Assembly (NCBI RefSeq): GCF_050789285.1
Contig: NZ_JBOUVX010000002.1
Coordinates: 310,001-374,000, forward strand
Origin: CAVPWP01 sp050789285
GTDB lineage: Bacteria > Pseudomonadota > Alphaproteobacteria > Rhodobacterales > Rhodobacteraceae
DNA length: 64,000 bases
Reading direction: 5' to 3'
Position 1 is the first letter of the stretch. Each line of letters starts with the position of its first letter. Position numbers and translations under genes: made by a program. Positions 8,730 through 16,738 of this stretch are shown piece after piece. The notes under the pieces were generated by a model. It had not been told where the DNA came from and searched no databases. It saw only the letters and a program-made list of their open reading frames with translations.

Positions 8730-9225
8730 GCGTCTTCGGAGCGTCGCTGGCCTGCGCGGCCGCCTGACGCTGGGCAAGCGTCTGGCGATAAAGCTGAATG
8801 AAGTCGATCACTTCAAGGTTCAGGGGCGGGAAGCCGCCATCGCGGGTGACGTCGGCCACGATCCGGCGCACGAAGGGAAACATCATCCGCGGACATTCGA
8901 TCAGCAGGAAGGGATGCATCTGTTCGTCCGGAACATTCTCGATCAGGAAAATGCCGACATACTCAAGCTCGAGCAGGAAGAGGGTTTCGCCCGTGGCCTT
9001 GTTCTTCGAGGTCACATTGTACTTCGACAGAACCTCGTACTGATTGTCGGCGGGCCGTTTCTTCGCGTCGAGCGCGACCTGAACCTGAATGTCGGGCGTG
9101 ACTTCGCCCTCGACCGGTTTCCGGGCCAGGTTGTTTTCGAAGGACATGTCGCGAATGTACTGTCCCAGGATCCTCATGCGCACCTGCGGCGCCTGCGCCG
9201 CCGCGCCGTTGTCAGCCTCGGCCAT
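8722..9225 (-). CDS. secB: Protein-export chaperone SecB
   Basis: Tetrameric cytosolic chaperone that keeps preproteins unfolded and hands them to SecA. 167 residues, typical alphaproteobacterial length. Landmarks are RILGQYIRDMSFENNLA near residue 20, the strand YEVLSKYNVTSKN, FLLELEYVGIFLIENVP, and CPRMMFPFVRRIVADVTRDGGFPPL. The order dnaQ-secB (convergent) is the same as in other alphaproteobacterial origin regions. Confidence 0.95.
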   Translation of the reverse strand: MAEADNGAAAQAPQVRMRILGQYIRDMSFENNLARKPVEGEVTPDIQVQVALDAKKRPADNQYEVLSKYNVTSKNKATGETLFLLELEYVGIFLIENVPDEQMHPFLLIECPRMMFPFVRRIVADVTRDGGFPPLNLEVIDFIQLYRQTLAQRQAAAQASDAPKTLS

Positions 9226-9285
9226 TGTCTTGCTCCTCGGGCATCGTTTTGGTTCGGCGCTGTCTAGCAGAGGCCGCCGGGGGCC

Positions 9286-9762
9286 TCAATGCCGGGTCCA
9301 GCCGGACGGTCCGTCCGGGCGATGGGTCGGACGGATCTCGTGGTACTCGGTTTCGATCACCTCCGGATCGACCGGGCGACCGGGCCTCTGACCTGGGCCG
9401 AAGGAGACACCTTCGACCACGATCCGGGCCCGGACCCAGCGATAGACCGCAGCCCGGATCGCCGGAACGAGAAGCGCAAAACCCAGGGCGTCGGTGAAGA
9501 ACCCCGGCGTCAGAAGAAGCGCGCCCGAAAACAGGATCATCGCGCCATGCGCCAACGGCTCGGTCGGATCGCTCAGGCGTTCGAAGGAGGCCCGCGCCTC
9601 GGACAGCACGCGCATCCCCTGGCTACGCACCAGAGCGGTGCCGATGATCGCCGTCAGAACCACGATCGCCAGCGTCGGCCAAAGGCCGATCAGACCGCCG
9701 ACCTGAATGAAAAGCGCGATTTCGATCAGCGGGACCAGAAGGAACGGAAGAAACAACCACAT
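9286..9762 (-). CDS. fxsA: FxsA family membrane protein
   Basis: Small inner-membrane protein of the FxsA/cytoplasmic membrane family. In E. coli overexpression it relieves phage T7 exclusion by F plasmid PifA; the normal role is unknown. 158 residues: three hydrophobic segments at about residues 2-22, 27-47 and 73-97, with the signature LFLPFLLVPLIEIALFIQVG and LLLTPGFFTDALGFALLVP. The C-terminal tail of about 55 residues is charged and probably cytoplasmic. Divergent from the next gene. Possible ribosome binding site AGGGAAA upstream. Confidence 0.85.
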   Translation of the reverse strand: MWLFLPFLLVPLIEIALFIQVGGLIGLWPTLAIVVLTAIIGTALVRSQGMRVLSEARASFERLSDPTEPLAHGAMILFSGALLLTPGFFTDALGFALLVPAIRAAVYRWVRARIVVEGVSFGPGQRPGRPVDPEVIETEYHEIRPTHRPDGPSGWTRH

Positions 9763-9867
9763 GAAAGGTTTCCCTGTTGCAGGCGCGGTGGACTTGACCG
9801 GGTCGGTAACCTACATATGTGCGGTGCGCGCCCGAAACAAACCTGTCGCCCGTGACGCGAGGATCCG

Positions 9868-10536
9868 ATGAGTTCTGCCATCATTCAACTGCTGGTTCTT
9901 GCTGGCATCGCCATCTTCCTGATCCTGCGACTGCGCAGCGTCCTGGGCACCCGTGAAGGCTTCGAGAAACCTCCCGTTCAGGTGCCCGGCCCGGCCGAGA
10001 AAAAGCGTAACGGACGGCCCGAGTTCGATGTGATCGAAGGCGGGCCCGACCGTGACATCATCGATCACGTCAAGGACGGGTCGGAGGCCGCGAAGGCCCT
10101 TGCAGCAATGAAGATGGCCGAACCCGGTTTCGGCGTCGGCGAGTTTCTGGAAGGCGCGCGCGGCGCCTACGAGATGATCCTCATGGCCTTCGAGGCCGGT
10201 GACATCGACGACGTGCGCGGCTTCCTTGCGCCCGACGTGGCCCAGACCTTCGATGAGGTCATCGCCCAGCGCAAGGCCGAAGGGCTGAGCATCCAGGCAA
10301 GCTTCATCGGCGTGCGCGAGGTGACGCTGACCAACGCGACCTTCGACCGCGACACCAGGATGGGCGAGGTCAGCGTGCGCTTCATCGGCGAACTCACCTC
10401 GGTCGTGCGCGACGAAACCGGGGCCATCGTCGAAGGCAACCCCAACGAGATCAAGCGCCAGCGCGACGTCTGGACCTTCGCGCGCGAGATGGGTGCCGAC
10501 GACCCGAACTGGCACCTGGTCGCCACCGGGGAATGA
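9868..10536 (+). CDS. Tim44/TimA-family membrane-anchored protein
   Basis: 222 residues. A single N-terminal membrane anchor (IIQLLVLAGIAIFLILRLRSVLG, about residues 4-26) is followed by a linker and a C-terminal Tim44-like (NTF2-fold) domain from about residue 75: GAYEMILMAFEAGDIDDVRGFL, then EVTLTNATFDRDTRMGEVSVRFIGEL and RDVWTFAREMGADDPNWHLVATGE. In alphaproteobacteria these relatives of the mitochondrial import motor subunit sit between secB/fxsA and mltA as here. In Caulobacter such a protein is reported to interact with the cell envelope machinery. Its exact role here is inferred only. Confidence 0.85.
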   Translation: MSSAIIQLLVLAGIAIFLILRLRSVLGTREGFEKPPVQVPGPAEKKRNGRPEFDVIEGGPDRDIIDHVKDGSEAAKALAAMKMAEPGFGVGEFLEGARGAYEMILMAFEAGDIDDVRGFLAPDVAQTFDEVIAQRKAEGLSIQASFIGVREVTLTNATFDRDTRMGEVSVRFIGELTSVVRDETGAIVEGNPNEIKRQRDVWTFAREMGADDPNWHLVATGE

Positions 10537-10537
10537 C

Positions 10538-11569
10538 GTGCGGCGCCTTGCGGTCGCAGCGGTCCTTGTCGCCGCCACGGCCGTGACCGGTCCGGCCCAG
10601 TCCGCGTCCACGCGGACGCTTCTCGACTGGCGCGACCTCGACGGCTGGACGGACGACGACCATGCCGCCGCCCTTTCGGTGTTTCTTGAAACCTGCGACG
10701 ATATCGAGGGCGGCGACTGGGCCGCGATCTGCGCCCTTGCGGCCACCGGGCCCGAGCCGCGCGCCTTCTTCGAGTTGTTCTTTCGCCCCGTCCTGATCGA
10801 GGACGGCACGCCCGCACTTTTCACCGGATACTACGAGCCGGAGTTGACCGGCTCGCCTGTCCGGACGGATCGGTTCCGCTTTCCGATCTACCGCAGACCG
10901 CCCGAGATGGGCAGCGCCCCCTGGCTGACCCGCGCGCAGATCGAGGAAAGTGGAATCCTTCAGGGGCGCGGTCTTGAAATCGCCTGGCTCGACGATCCGG
11001 TCGACAAGTTCTTCCTTCAGGTCCAGGGGTCGGGCCGGATCCGGTTTCCCGACGGGCGCGGCATCCGCGTCGGCTTTGGCGGCAAGAACGGCCACCCCTA
11101 CCGCTCCGTGGGTCAAGAGCTGGTGCGCCGCGGCCTGTTCCAGGCGCATCAGGTGTCGGCGGGGGTGATCCGCCGCTGGGTGCGTCAGAACCCGGACGCG
11201 GGACGCCTGCTGTTGCAGGCCAATCCGTCGTACGTGTTCTTTCGTGAAGTCAGCCGCGTTCCCGCCGACAAGGGGCCGCTGGGCGCGATGAACCGGTCGG
11301 TCACGGCGGGACGGACCATCGCCGTCGACCCAGACTTCGTGCCCTTGGGCGCGCCGGTGTGGATCGAAAAACGGGGCGCGCAGCCAATTCGGCGCCTGAT
11401 GGTGGCGCAGGACACGGGGTCGGCGATCAAGGGGGCGCAACGTGCCGACATCTTCTACGGCACCGGAGACGCGGCCGGCGATGCCGCCGGCAGCATCCGG
11501 GATCCAGGCCGGATGGTCGTCCTGCTTCCGATCGAAACCGCGCTTGCCCAGGCCGGGTCCGGGGACTGA
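10538..11569 (+). CDS. mltA: Membrane-bound lytic murein transglycosylase A (MltA)
   Basis: Cleaves peptidoglycan glycan strands to 1,6-anhydromuropeptides. I choose the GTG at 10538, just after the previous stop, because it begins a signal peptide (MRRLAVAAVLVAATAVTG, cleavage after about AQSA). The frame is open 15 codons earlier but that part overlaps the Tim44-like gene. 343 residues. The MltA domain (FFELFFRPVLIEDGTPALFTGYYEPE, QVQGSGRIRFPDG) precedes a 3D double-psi barrel with the catalytic-type DTG in MVAQDTGSAIKGAQRADIFYG. No lipobox cysteine is visible. The stop overlaps the Smr start (TGATG). Confidence 0.93.
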   Translation: MRRLAVAAVLVAATAVTGPAQSASTRTLLDWRDLDGWTDDDHAAALSVFLETCDDIEGGDWAAICALAATGPEPRAFFELFFRPVLIEDGTPALFTGYYEPELTGSPVRTDRFRFPIYRRPPEMGSAPWLTRAQIEESGILQGRGLEIAWLDDPVDKFFLQVQGSGRIRFPDGRGIRVGFGGKNGHPYRSVGQELVRRGLFQAHQVSAGVIRRWVRQNPDAGRLLLQANPSYVFFREVSRVPADKGPLGAMNRSVTAGRTIAVDPDFVPLGAPVWIEKRGAQPIRRLMVAQDTGSAIKGAQRADIFYGTGDAAGDAAGSIRDPGRMVVLLPIETALAQAGSGD

Positions 11570-12174
11570 TGTCCCGGCGCAAACCCCGCACCCTGGACGC
11601 GCGCGAACGTGCCCTGTGGGCCGAAGTCGTCAAATCCGCCGCACCGCTTCGGAAAGAAGCGCCAGGCCCGCTGCACGAACACGCGCCCGCGATTCCTGAA
11701 CCCACGCCCGAGTTCACCCCCCCGCCTGCGACGCAGACGGGGCAACAGGGCGCTCCGGCGACGATCCCGTCCTTCCGCATCGGTGAACGCGCGCTTTCAG
11801 CCTTCGTTCCCCCCGGGCGCGAACCACACCTGCGCATGGACAAGCGTGTGCATGACCGGCTGAAGCGGGGAAAATTCCAGCCCGAAGCGCGCATCGATCT
11901 GCATGGCATGACGGTGGCCGATGCCCACGGCGCCCTGACGGCGTTCATCCTGCGCGCCCACGCCGACGGGCGCCGGCTGGTGCTGGTCATCACCGGCAAG
12001 GGTCAGGGCGGCGACCGGGGCGGGCCGATCCCGGAAGCCCGCGGCGTTCTTCGCCGGCAGGTCCCGCACTGGCTGGGACTTCCGCCGTTGGCGCCGATCA
12101 TTCTTCAGGTCGTCGATGCGCACCAGAAGCACGGCGGCTCAGGCGCGTTCTATGTCTACCTCCGCCGGAGGTGA
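11569..12174 (+). CDS. Smr domain-containing protein
   Basis: 201 residues from the ATG at 11569, translationally coupled to mltA (TGATG). The N-terminal half is Pro/Ala-rich and probably disordered. The C-terminal Smr (small MutS-related) domain covers about residues 105-201 with IDLHGMTVADAH, VLVITGKGQGG, and VLRRQVPHWLGLPPLAPIIL. Smr domains are nucleic-acid nicking or binding modules; stand-alone DUF2027/SmrA-type proteins in proteobacteria have no settled function. The last 36 bases overlap the end of the convergent MFS gene. Confidence 0.88.
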   Translation: MSRRKPRTLDARERALWAEVVKSAAPLRKEAPGPLHEHAPAIPEPTPEFTPPPATQTGQQGAPATIPSFRIGERALSAFVPPGREPHLRMDKRVHDRLKRGKFQPEARIDLHGMTVADAHGALTAFILRAHADGRRLVLVITGKGQGGDRGGPIPEARGVLRRQVPHWLGLPPLAPIILQVVDAHQKHGGSGAFYVYLRRR

Positions 12175-13383
12175 CAGCAGCGGCCGCGCCCAGGCCATGC
12201 CAAGGCCGACCAGCAATGCGGCAAACACGAAATACCCCGCGATCCCCGGCATCTGCGTGGTAAACGCCAGGCCCGCGTCGATCAGCACCCCGGTCAGCGC
12301 GGGGCCGATGGCGGTGCCGAAGACCATGATCGCCACCGTCAGGGATTTGATCGCGCCAAGGTGGCGGGTGCCGTAGAACTCGGCCCAGAAGGCATTCGGC
12401 ACGGTCGAGTTCGCCCCTTGCGACAGACCCATGAGCGCCATCGCGACGCCGGCGGCGACCAGGCTTTCGGTCAGCCCGAACAGCAAGAAACCAAGCGCCA
12501 TGGGAAGCTGCGCCAGCGGCATCAGACGCCCCGTGCCGATCCGGTCGATCAAAGCCCCGGACAGCAGAAGTCCGACAACCCCCGACAGCGTGAAGACGGG
12601 GAACATCGCCGCGATCTGAAGGTGCGCCCAGCCCTTCGATTCGGCGATATGCACCTGCTGAAAGAAAAAGGCGGTGGCGAAGGCGGGCGGCGCCAGAAGC
12701 GCGGGCACGATCAGCCAGAACAGCCAGTGTCGCGTCATGTCGCGCCGTGTCCAGTGGCGCCCCTCCATCCCAAGCGAGGCCCCGCTTTCGGCGATCGACT
12801 GCGGCGTTCGCTCAAGCCGCAGCAGGGGCCCGATCACGGGGATCAGCACCGCGATGACGACCGCCGCCACCAGCCAGAGCGTGCGCCAGTCGTAAACCCC
12901 AAGAAGCGCCACGAAGAGAAGGGGAAGCAGCGCCTCGCCCGCCGCAACCCCCAGCGTCGCCACGGACAGCGCGCGCCCGCGCGAGGCGACGAACCAGCGC
13001 GCCATGGCGACGACGGCAATATGCGTGGACATGCCCTGCCCCAGGAAGCGCAGGAAGAAGATCGCCAGCGGCAGAAGCCAGACCACCGGAACCGCCGCCA
13101 TGAACAGGCAGGCGGCCGACAGTCCCGCAAGGACGAAGGGTGCCAGCACCCGGACGCGGTGCCGGTCGGTCAGCGTTCCCAGCCAGATCATCAGCGCCGC
13201 CGACGCCGTGGTGCCCAGCGAATAGATTCCGCCCCAGGCACCATGCGACAACCCGAACTCGGCCCGGATCTCGCCCGCGAAGACCGAGATGAAGAAGGTC
13301 TGCCCAAAGCTTGACAGGAACGTCAGCAGGACCCCGACAGACAGGAACGGCGCATTGGCGCGCAGGAAGCGGGCGAAACTCAT
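12139..13383 (-). CDS. MFS transporter
   Basis: Major facilitator superfamily permease, 414 residues, with about twelve hydrophobic segments. The first half has FGLSHGAWGGIYSLGTTASAALMIWLGTLTDRHRVR, where GTLTDRHR is the loop 2-3 MFS motif A. The charged central loop (LLRLERTPQSIAESGASLGMEGRHWTRRDMTRH, about residues 188-220) separates the halves. The second half includes SGALIDRIGTGRLM, again motif A-like. The substrate cannot be told from sequence. The gene is monocistronic and leftward between the Smr gene and hslU. Its 3' end overlaps the Smr coding region by 36 bases on the opposite strand. Confidence 0.85.
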   Translation of the reverse strand: MSFARFLRANAPFLSVGVLLTFLSSFGQTFFISVFAGEIRAEFGLSHGAWGGIYSLGTTASAALMIWLGTLTDRHRVRVLAPFVLAGLSAACLFMAAVPVVWLLPLAIFFLRFLGQGMSTHIAVVAMARWFVASRGRALSVATLGVAAGEALLPLLFVALLGVYDWRTLWLVAAVVIAVLIPVIGPLLRLERTPQSIAESGASLGMEGRHWTRRDMTRHWLFWLIVPALLAPPAFATAFFFQQVHIAESKGWAHLQIAAMFPVFTLSGVVGLLLSGALIDRIGTGRLMPLAQLPMALGFLLFGLTESLVAAGVAMALMGLSQGANSTVPNAFWAEFYGTRHLGAIKSLTVAIMVFGTAIGPALTGVLIDAGLAFTTQMPGIAGYFVFAALLVGLGMAWARPLLSPPAEVDIERA

Positions 13384-13431
13384 TCGCCTTCTCTCTGCGC
13401 CTTCCCGTGAAAAGAAAAGTCCCCTTGGCGG

Positions 13432-14739
13432 TCAGAGAACGTAGCGGCTCATGTCCGTGGATTTCAGAAGCTCGCCCAGGTTCGTATCGACGAAGGCCGC
13501 ATCGACGACGACCGCCTCACCGGCGCGGTCGGGCGCGGTAAAGGACAGCTCTTCGAAGACCCGCTCCATCACCGTGTAAAGGCGCCGGGCGCCGATGTTC
13601 TCGATCGTCCGGTTCACGTCCGCCGCGATCTTCGCCAAAGCCGCGATCCCGTCTTCGGTGAAGGTCACGGCGACCTCTTCGGTGCCCATCAGCGCTGCAT
13701 ATTGCCGGGTCAGCGCGTTCTCGGTCTCGGTCAGGATGCGGACGAAATCCGCTTCGGTCAGGGCGCGAAGCTCGACCCTGATCGGCAACCGGCCCTGAAG
13801 CTCGGGCAGCAGGTCCGAAGGCTTCGCGATGTGGAACGCGCCAGAGGCGATGAACAGGATATGGTCGGTCTTCACCGGCCCGTACTTGGTGCTGACGGTC
13901 GTGCCTTCGATCAGCGGCAGCAGGTCCCGCTGCACGCCTTCACGGCTGACGTCGGCGCCGCGCGTCTCGGCCCGCGCCGTCACCTTGTCGATCTCGTCCA
14001 GAAAGACGATGCCGTTCTCTTCCGTGGCGGAAAGCGCGGTCTTCGTGACCGTCTCTTCGTCCAGCAGCTTGTCGGCCTCTTCGCGCAGAAGCACCTCATA
14101 ACTGTCGGCCACGGTCATGCGCTTGCGGACGCGGCGACCGCCGAAGGCCTTTCCGAACAGGTCGCCAAGGTTCATCATCCCGCCCTGTCCCGGCGCCATG
14201 CCCGGCATCTCCATCATCGGGAAAGGCGTCGAGGTGTCGGCGACCTCAAGCTCGATCACCGTGTCGTCAAGGTCGCCGCGCCGCAGCTTTTCGCGGAACA
14301 TCTCGCGCGTCTGGCTGCGCGCATCCGTGCCGGCGACGGCCTCGATCACGCGGGTCTCGGCGTTGGCCTGCGCCTTGGCCTTGACCTCGTCGCGCATCTG
14401 TTCGCGCGTCATGGTGATCGCGGCCTCGACCAGATCGCGCACGATCTGCTCGACGTCCCGGCCGACATAGCCGACCTCGGTGAACTTCGTCGCCTCGACC
14501 TTAAGGAAGGGAGCGCGGGCCAGCTTCGCCAGCCTCCGCGAGATTTCGGTCTTTCCGACCCCGGTGGGGCCGATCATCAGGATGTTCTTGGGATAGACCT
14601 CGTCGCGCAGGTCGTCGGGCAACTGCCGCCGCCGCCAACGGTTGCGCAGCGCCACGGCGACCGCGCGCTTGGCGTCGCGCTGGCCGATGATGAAGCGGTC
14701 CAGCTCGGACACGATTTCGCGGGGTGTGAGGTCGGTCAT
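13432..14739 (-). CDS. hslU: ATP-dependent protease ATPase subunit HslU
   Basis: AAA+ unfoldase that feeds the HslV peptidase. 435 residues, normal length. P-loop MIGPTGVGKTEISRRLA (residues about 55-71), GYVGRDVEQIVRDLVEAA, the intermediate I domain from about residue 110 to 230 containing a short Met/Gly-rich stretch (PMMEMPGMAPGQGGMMN), Walker B GIVFLDEIDKV, and the sensor-2 region GARRLYTVMERVFEELSF. The C-terminus DMSRYVL matches the tail that docks into HslV. It overlaps hslV by four bases (ATGA at 14736-14739). Confidence 0.97.
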   Translation of the reverse strand: MTDLTPREIVSELDRFIIGQRDAKRAVAVALRNRWRRRQLPDDLRDEVYPKNILMIGPTGVGKTEISRRLAKLARAPFLKVEATKFTEVGYVGRDVEQIVRDLVEAAITMTREQMRDEVKAKAQANAETRVIEAVAGTDARSQTREMFREKLRRGDLDDTVIELEVADTSTPFPMMEMPGMAPGQGGMMNLGDLFGKAFGGRRVRKRMTVADSYEVLLREEADKLLDEETVTKTALSATEENGIVFLDEIDKVTARAETRGADVSREGVQRDLLPLIEGTTVSTKYGPVKTDHILFIASGAFHIAKPSDLLPELQGRLPIRVELRALTEADFVRILTETENALTRQYAALMGTEEVAVTFTEDGIAALAKIAADVNRTIENIGARRLYTVMERVFEELSFTAPDRAGEAVVVDAAFVDTNLGELLKSTDMSRYVL

Positions 14740-15293
14740 TTCGAGATCGTCTCCACCGTTAGGTTGCCGTTCGTGTAGACGCAGATGTCGGCGGCGATCG
14801 CCATCGCCTTGCGCGCCACGTCTTCTGCCGACAGGTCGCTGTCGATCAGGGCGCGTGCGGCCGCAAGGGCGTAGTTGCCTCCAGACCCGATTGCGGTCAC
14901 GTCGTGTTCGGGTTCCAGCACGTCTCCTGCACCGGTCACCACGTAGAGCTCGGCCCCGTCGGTGACGATCAGCATCGCCTCGAGTTTCTGAAGGTACTTG
15001 TCCGTTCGCCAGTCCTTCGCCAGCTCGACGCAGGCGCGCTGCAACTGGCCCGGCGTTGACTCGAGCTTTGCCTCGAGCCGCTCGAGCAGCGTAAAGGCAT
15101 CGGCCGTCGACCCCGCGAACCCTGCGACGACCTCGTGCCCGCCGGGGCGCAGGCGCCGCACTTTACGCGCACTGCCCTTGATCACGGTTTGCCCAAGGCT
15201 CACCTGGCCGTCGCCCGCGATCACCACGTGTCCGCCCTTGCGGACGCCGATGATCGTCGTGCCATGCCAGCCGGGAAAGTCGTTCTGGCTCAT
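14736..15293 (-). CDS. hslV: ATP-dependent protease peptidase subunit HslV
   Basis: Threonine peptidase of the proteasome-like HslUV protease. I place the start at 15293 (MSQNDFPGWHGTTIIGVRKG), preceded by GGAGCAACAG, giving 185 residues. The frame is open 36 codons further upstream, without family support. A short propeptide ends at HG, leaving the N-terminal catalytic threonine of TTIIGVRKGG. AGDGQVSLG and IGSGGNYALAAARAL are family landmarks. Divergent from the gene at 15394. Forms an operon with hslU. Confidence 0.96.
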   Translation of the reverse strand: MSQNDFPGWHGTTIIGVRKGGHVVIAGDGQVSLGQTVIKGSARKVRRLRPGGHEVVAGFAGSTADAFTLLERLEAKLESTPGQLQRACVELAKDWRTDKYLQKLEAMLIVTDGAELYVVTGAGDVLEPEHDVTAIGSGGNYALAAARALIDSDLSAEDVARKAMAIAADICVYTNGNLTVETISK

Positions 15294-15393
15294 CTGTTGC
15301 TCCATCCGATGTCCGGCGGTATATGGACGCCGCGTCGTCGCGGGGCAAGCACCCGGCTTGTGGCGATGGCGCTTGCTGCCGATAAGGCGGGGG

Positions 15394-16311
15394 ATGGGCA
15401 CGCGCGGATCGCTTCGGATTCTCTACCCGCAGGGGCTTCACGTCCGAGCGCGCGATGGCCGCCACGCGATGACCAACCGCATCGTCCAGGCCTTCCGGGG
15501 TGCGGGCTTCGACGTGACCTTCGCCGAGGACACCCTGGTCGAACGCCTGCGCACCCGGGCGGCGGGGGCCCACAGCATCGTTCACGCGACCGACCCCGTC
15601 GATTCGCGCGGACTGGTCCTTCGGCGCGCCTATGTCGGGGCGTTCTGGCGGCTCGAGCCGACCGAAAAGCGGTGGGACTTCGACGTCGCGCGACAGGATT
15701 TCGACCCGGCAAGCGTCGACGGGGACGAGGCGCTGCGGTTCCTTCGCCGTTGGCGGGCCGAGCTTTTCGGCGCCGCAACAATGAACCGGACCGAAGGCGA
15801 TCGGCTGTTCATTCCGTTGCAGGGCCGGCTTCTGGATCACCGGCGCTTTCAGACCATGTCGCCCCTTGCGATGGTCGAGGCCGTCTGCCGCGCCCGGCCC
15901 ACCACGCCGGTCGTGGCCACCCTTCACCCGAAGTACGCCTATACCCCCGCCGAACGTGACGGCCTGGGTCGCCTCGCCCAGACGTTGCCGAACCTCAGCC
16001 TGTCCGAGGTGCGCAGCGACAGGGTCCTGCACCATTGCGCGGCCGTCGTCTGCCAGAACTCGGCCGTGGCCTTCACGGGCTATTTTCTTGGTGTGCCGGC
16101 GGTGCTTTTCGCCCGGATCGATTTCCACCACATCGCCGCGAAGGTGGAAGAGCTTGGGGTCGAGGGCGCGCTGAGCCGCCTTTCCGCGCCCGCCCCTGAC
16201 ACGGCGCGCTACCTTTGGTGGTTTCTCAAGAAGAACGCGATCGGCGCAGGAAGTGACGGGGCCGAAGAACAGATCCTTGCGGCCGCCCGTCGTGCCGGGT
16301 GGCAGGTCTAG
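15394..16311 (+). CDS. Conserved hypothetical protein, possibly glycosyltransferase-like (GT-B fold)
   Basis: 305 residues from the ATG at 15394, preceded by AAGGCGGGGG. The protein begins SLRILYPQGLHVRARDGRHAM. Its last third, NLSLSEVRSDRVLHHCAAVVCQNSAVAFTGYFLGVPAVLFARIDFHHI, resembles the nucleotide-sugar-side pattern of capsule-type (KpsC/KpsS-like) or other GT-B proteins, in which an N/S/A turn follows a buried strand and leads into GxPxV. No membrane segment or signal peptide is seen. It lies divergent from hslV and convergent with trxA. I do not recognise a precise family, and the glycosyltransferase link is weak. Confidence 0.7.
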   Translation: MGTRGSLRILYPQGLHVRARDGRHAMTNRIVQAFRGAGFDVTFAEDTLVERLRTRAAGAHSIVHATDPVDSRGLVLRRAYVGAFWRLEPTEKRWDFDVARQDFDPASVDGDEALRFLRRWRAELFGAATMNRTEGDRLFIPLQGRLLDHRRFQTMSPLAMVEAVCRARPTTPVVATLHPKYAYTPAERDGLGRLAQTLPNLSLSEVRSDRVLHHCAAVVCQNSAVAFTGYFLGVPAVLFARIDFHHIAAKVEELGVEGALSRLSAPAPDTARYLWWFLKKNAIGAGSDGAEEQILAAARRAGWQV

Positions 16312-16344
16312 GCCCGGCGACCGCGGCGCCAGGCCCTGCGCGCG

Positions 16345-16665
16345 TCAGACGGCGCTTTCGATCCAGTTCTGCAGCGCGGCCTTGGGCGCGGCGCCGATCT
16401 TGTTCGAGACGACCTGACCGTCCTTGAACAGGAACAAGGCCGGGATGCCCCGCACGCCCATCTGTGCGGGCGAGTTCGGGTTTTCGTCCACGTTGACCTT
16501 CACGATCTTCACGCGGCCCGCGAATTCGGCGCTGAGTTCTTCAAGCGCGGGACCGATCTGCTTGCAGGGGCCACACCATTCGGCCCAGAAATCGACGACC
16601 ACGGGGATGTCCGACTGGCGGACCTCGGCGTCGAAGGTTGCGTCGGTGACGGCGACGGTGCCCAT
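16345..16665 (-). CDS. trxA: Thioredoxin TrxA
   Basis: General dithiol reductant of the cytoplasm. I choose the ATG at 16665, directly after AAGGAGAACTGCC, giving 106 residues. An in-frame ATG 21 codons earlier lacks such a site. The active site is EWCGPCKQIGP (Cys-Gly-Pro-Cys at about residues 31-34), with the cis-proline region GIPALFLFKDG. Thioredoxin also reduces many partners of tetrapyrrole synthesis in phototrophs. The gene sits downstream of addA, 73 bases away, as in other Rhodobacterales. Confidence 0.96.
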   Translation of the reverse strand: MGTVAVTDATFDAEVRQSDIPVVVDFWAEWCGPCKQIGPALEELSAEFAGRVKIVKVNVDENPNSPAQMGVRGIPALFLFKDGQVVSNKIGAAPKAALQNWIESAV

Positions 16666-16738
16666 GGCAGTTCTCCTTGGAATCCCGGAACAGGGCGGGA
16701 AGGTATGAACCCGGTCCTGCGACGTCAAGATGCGGCCG

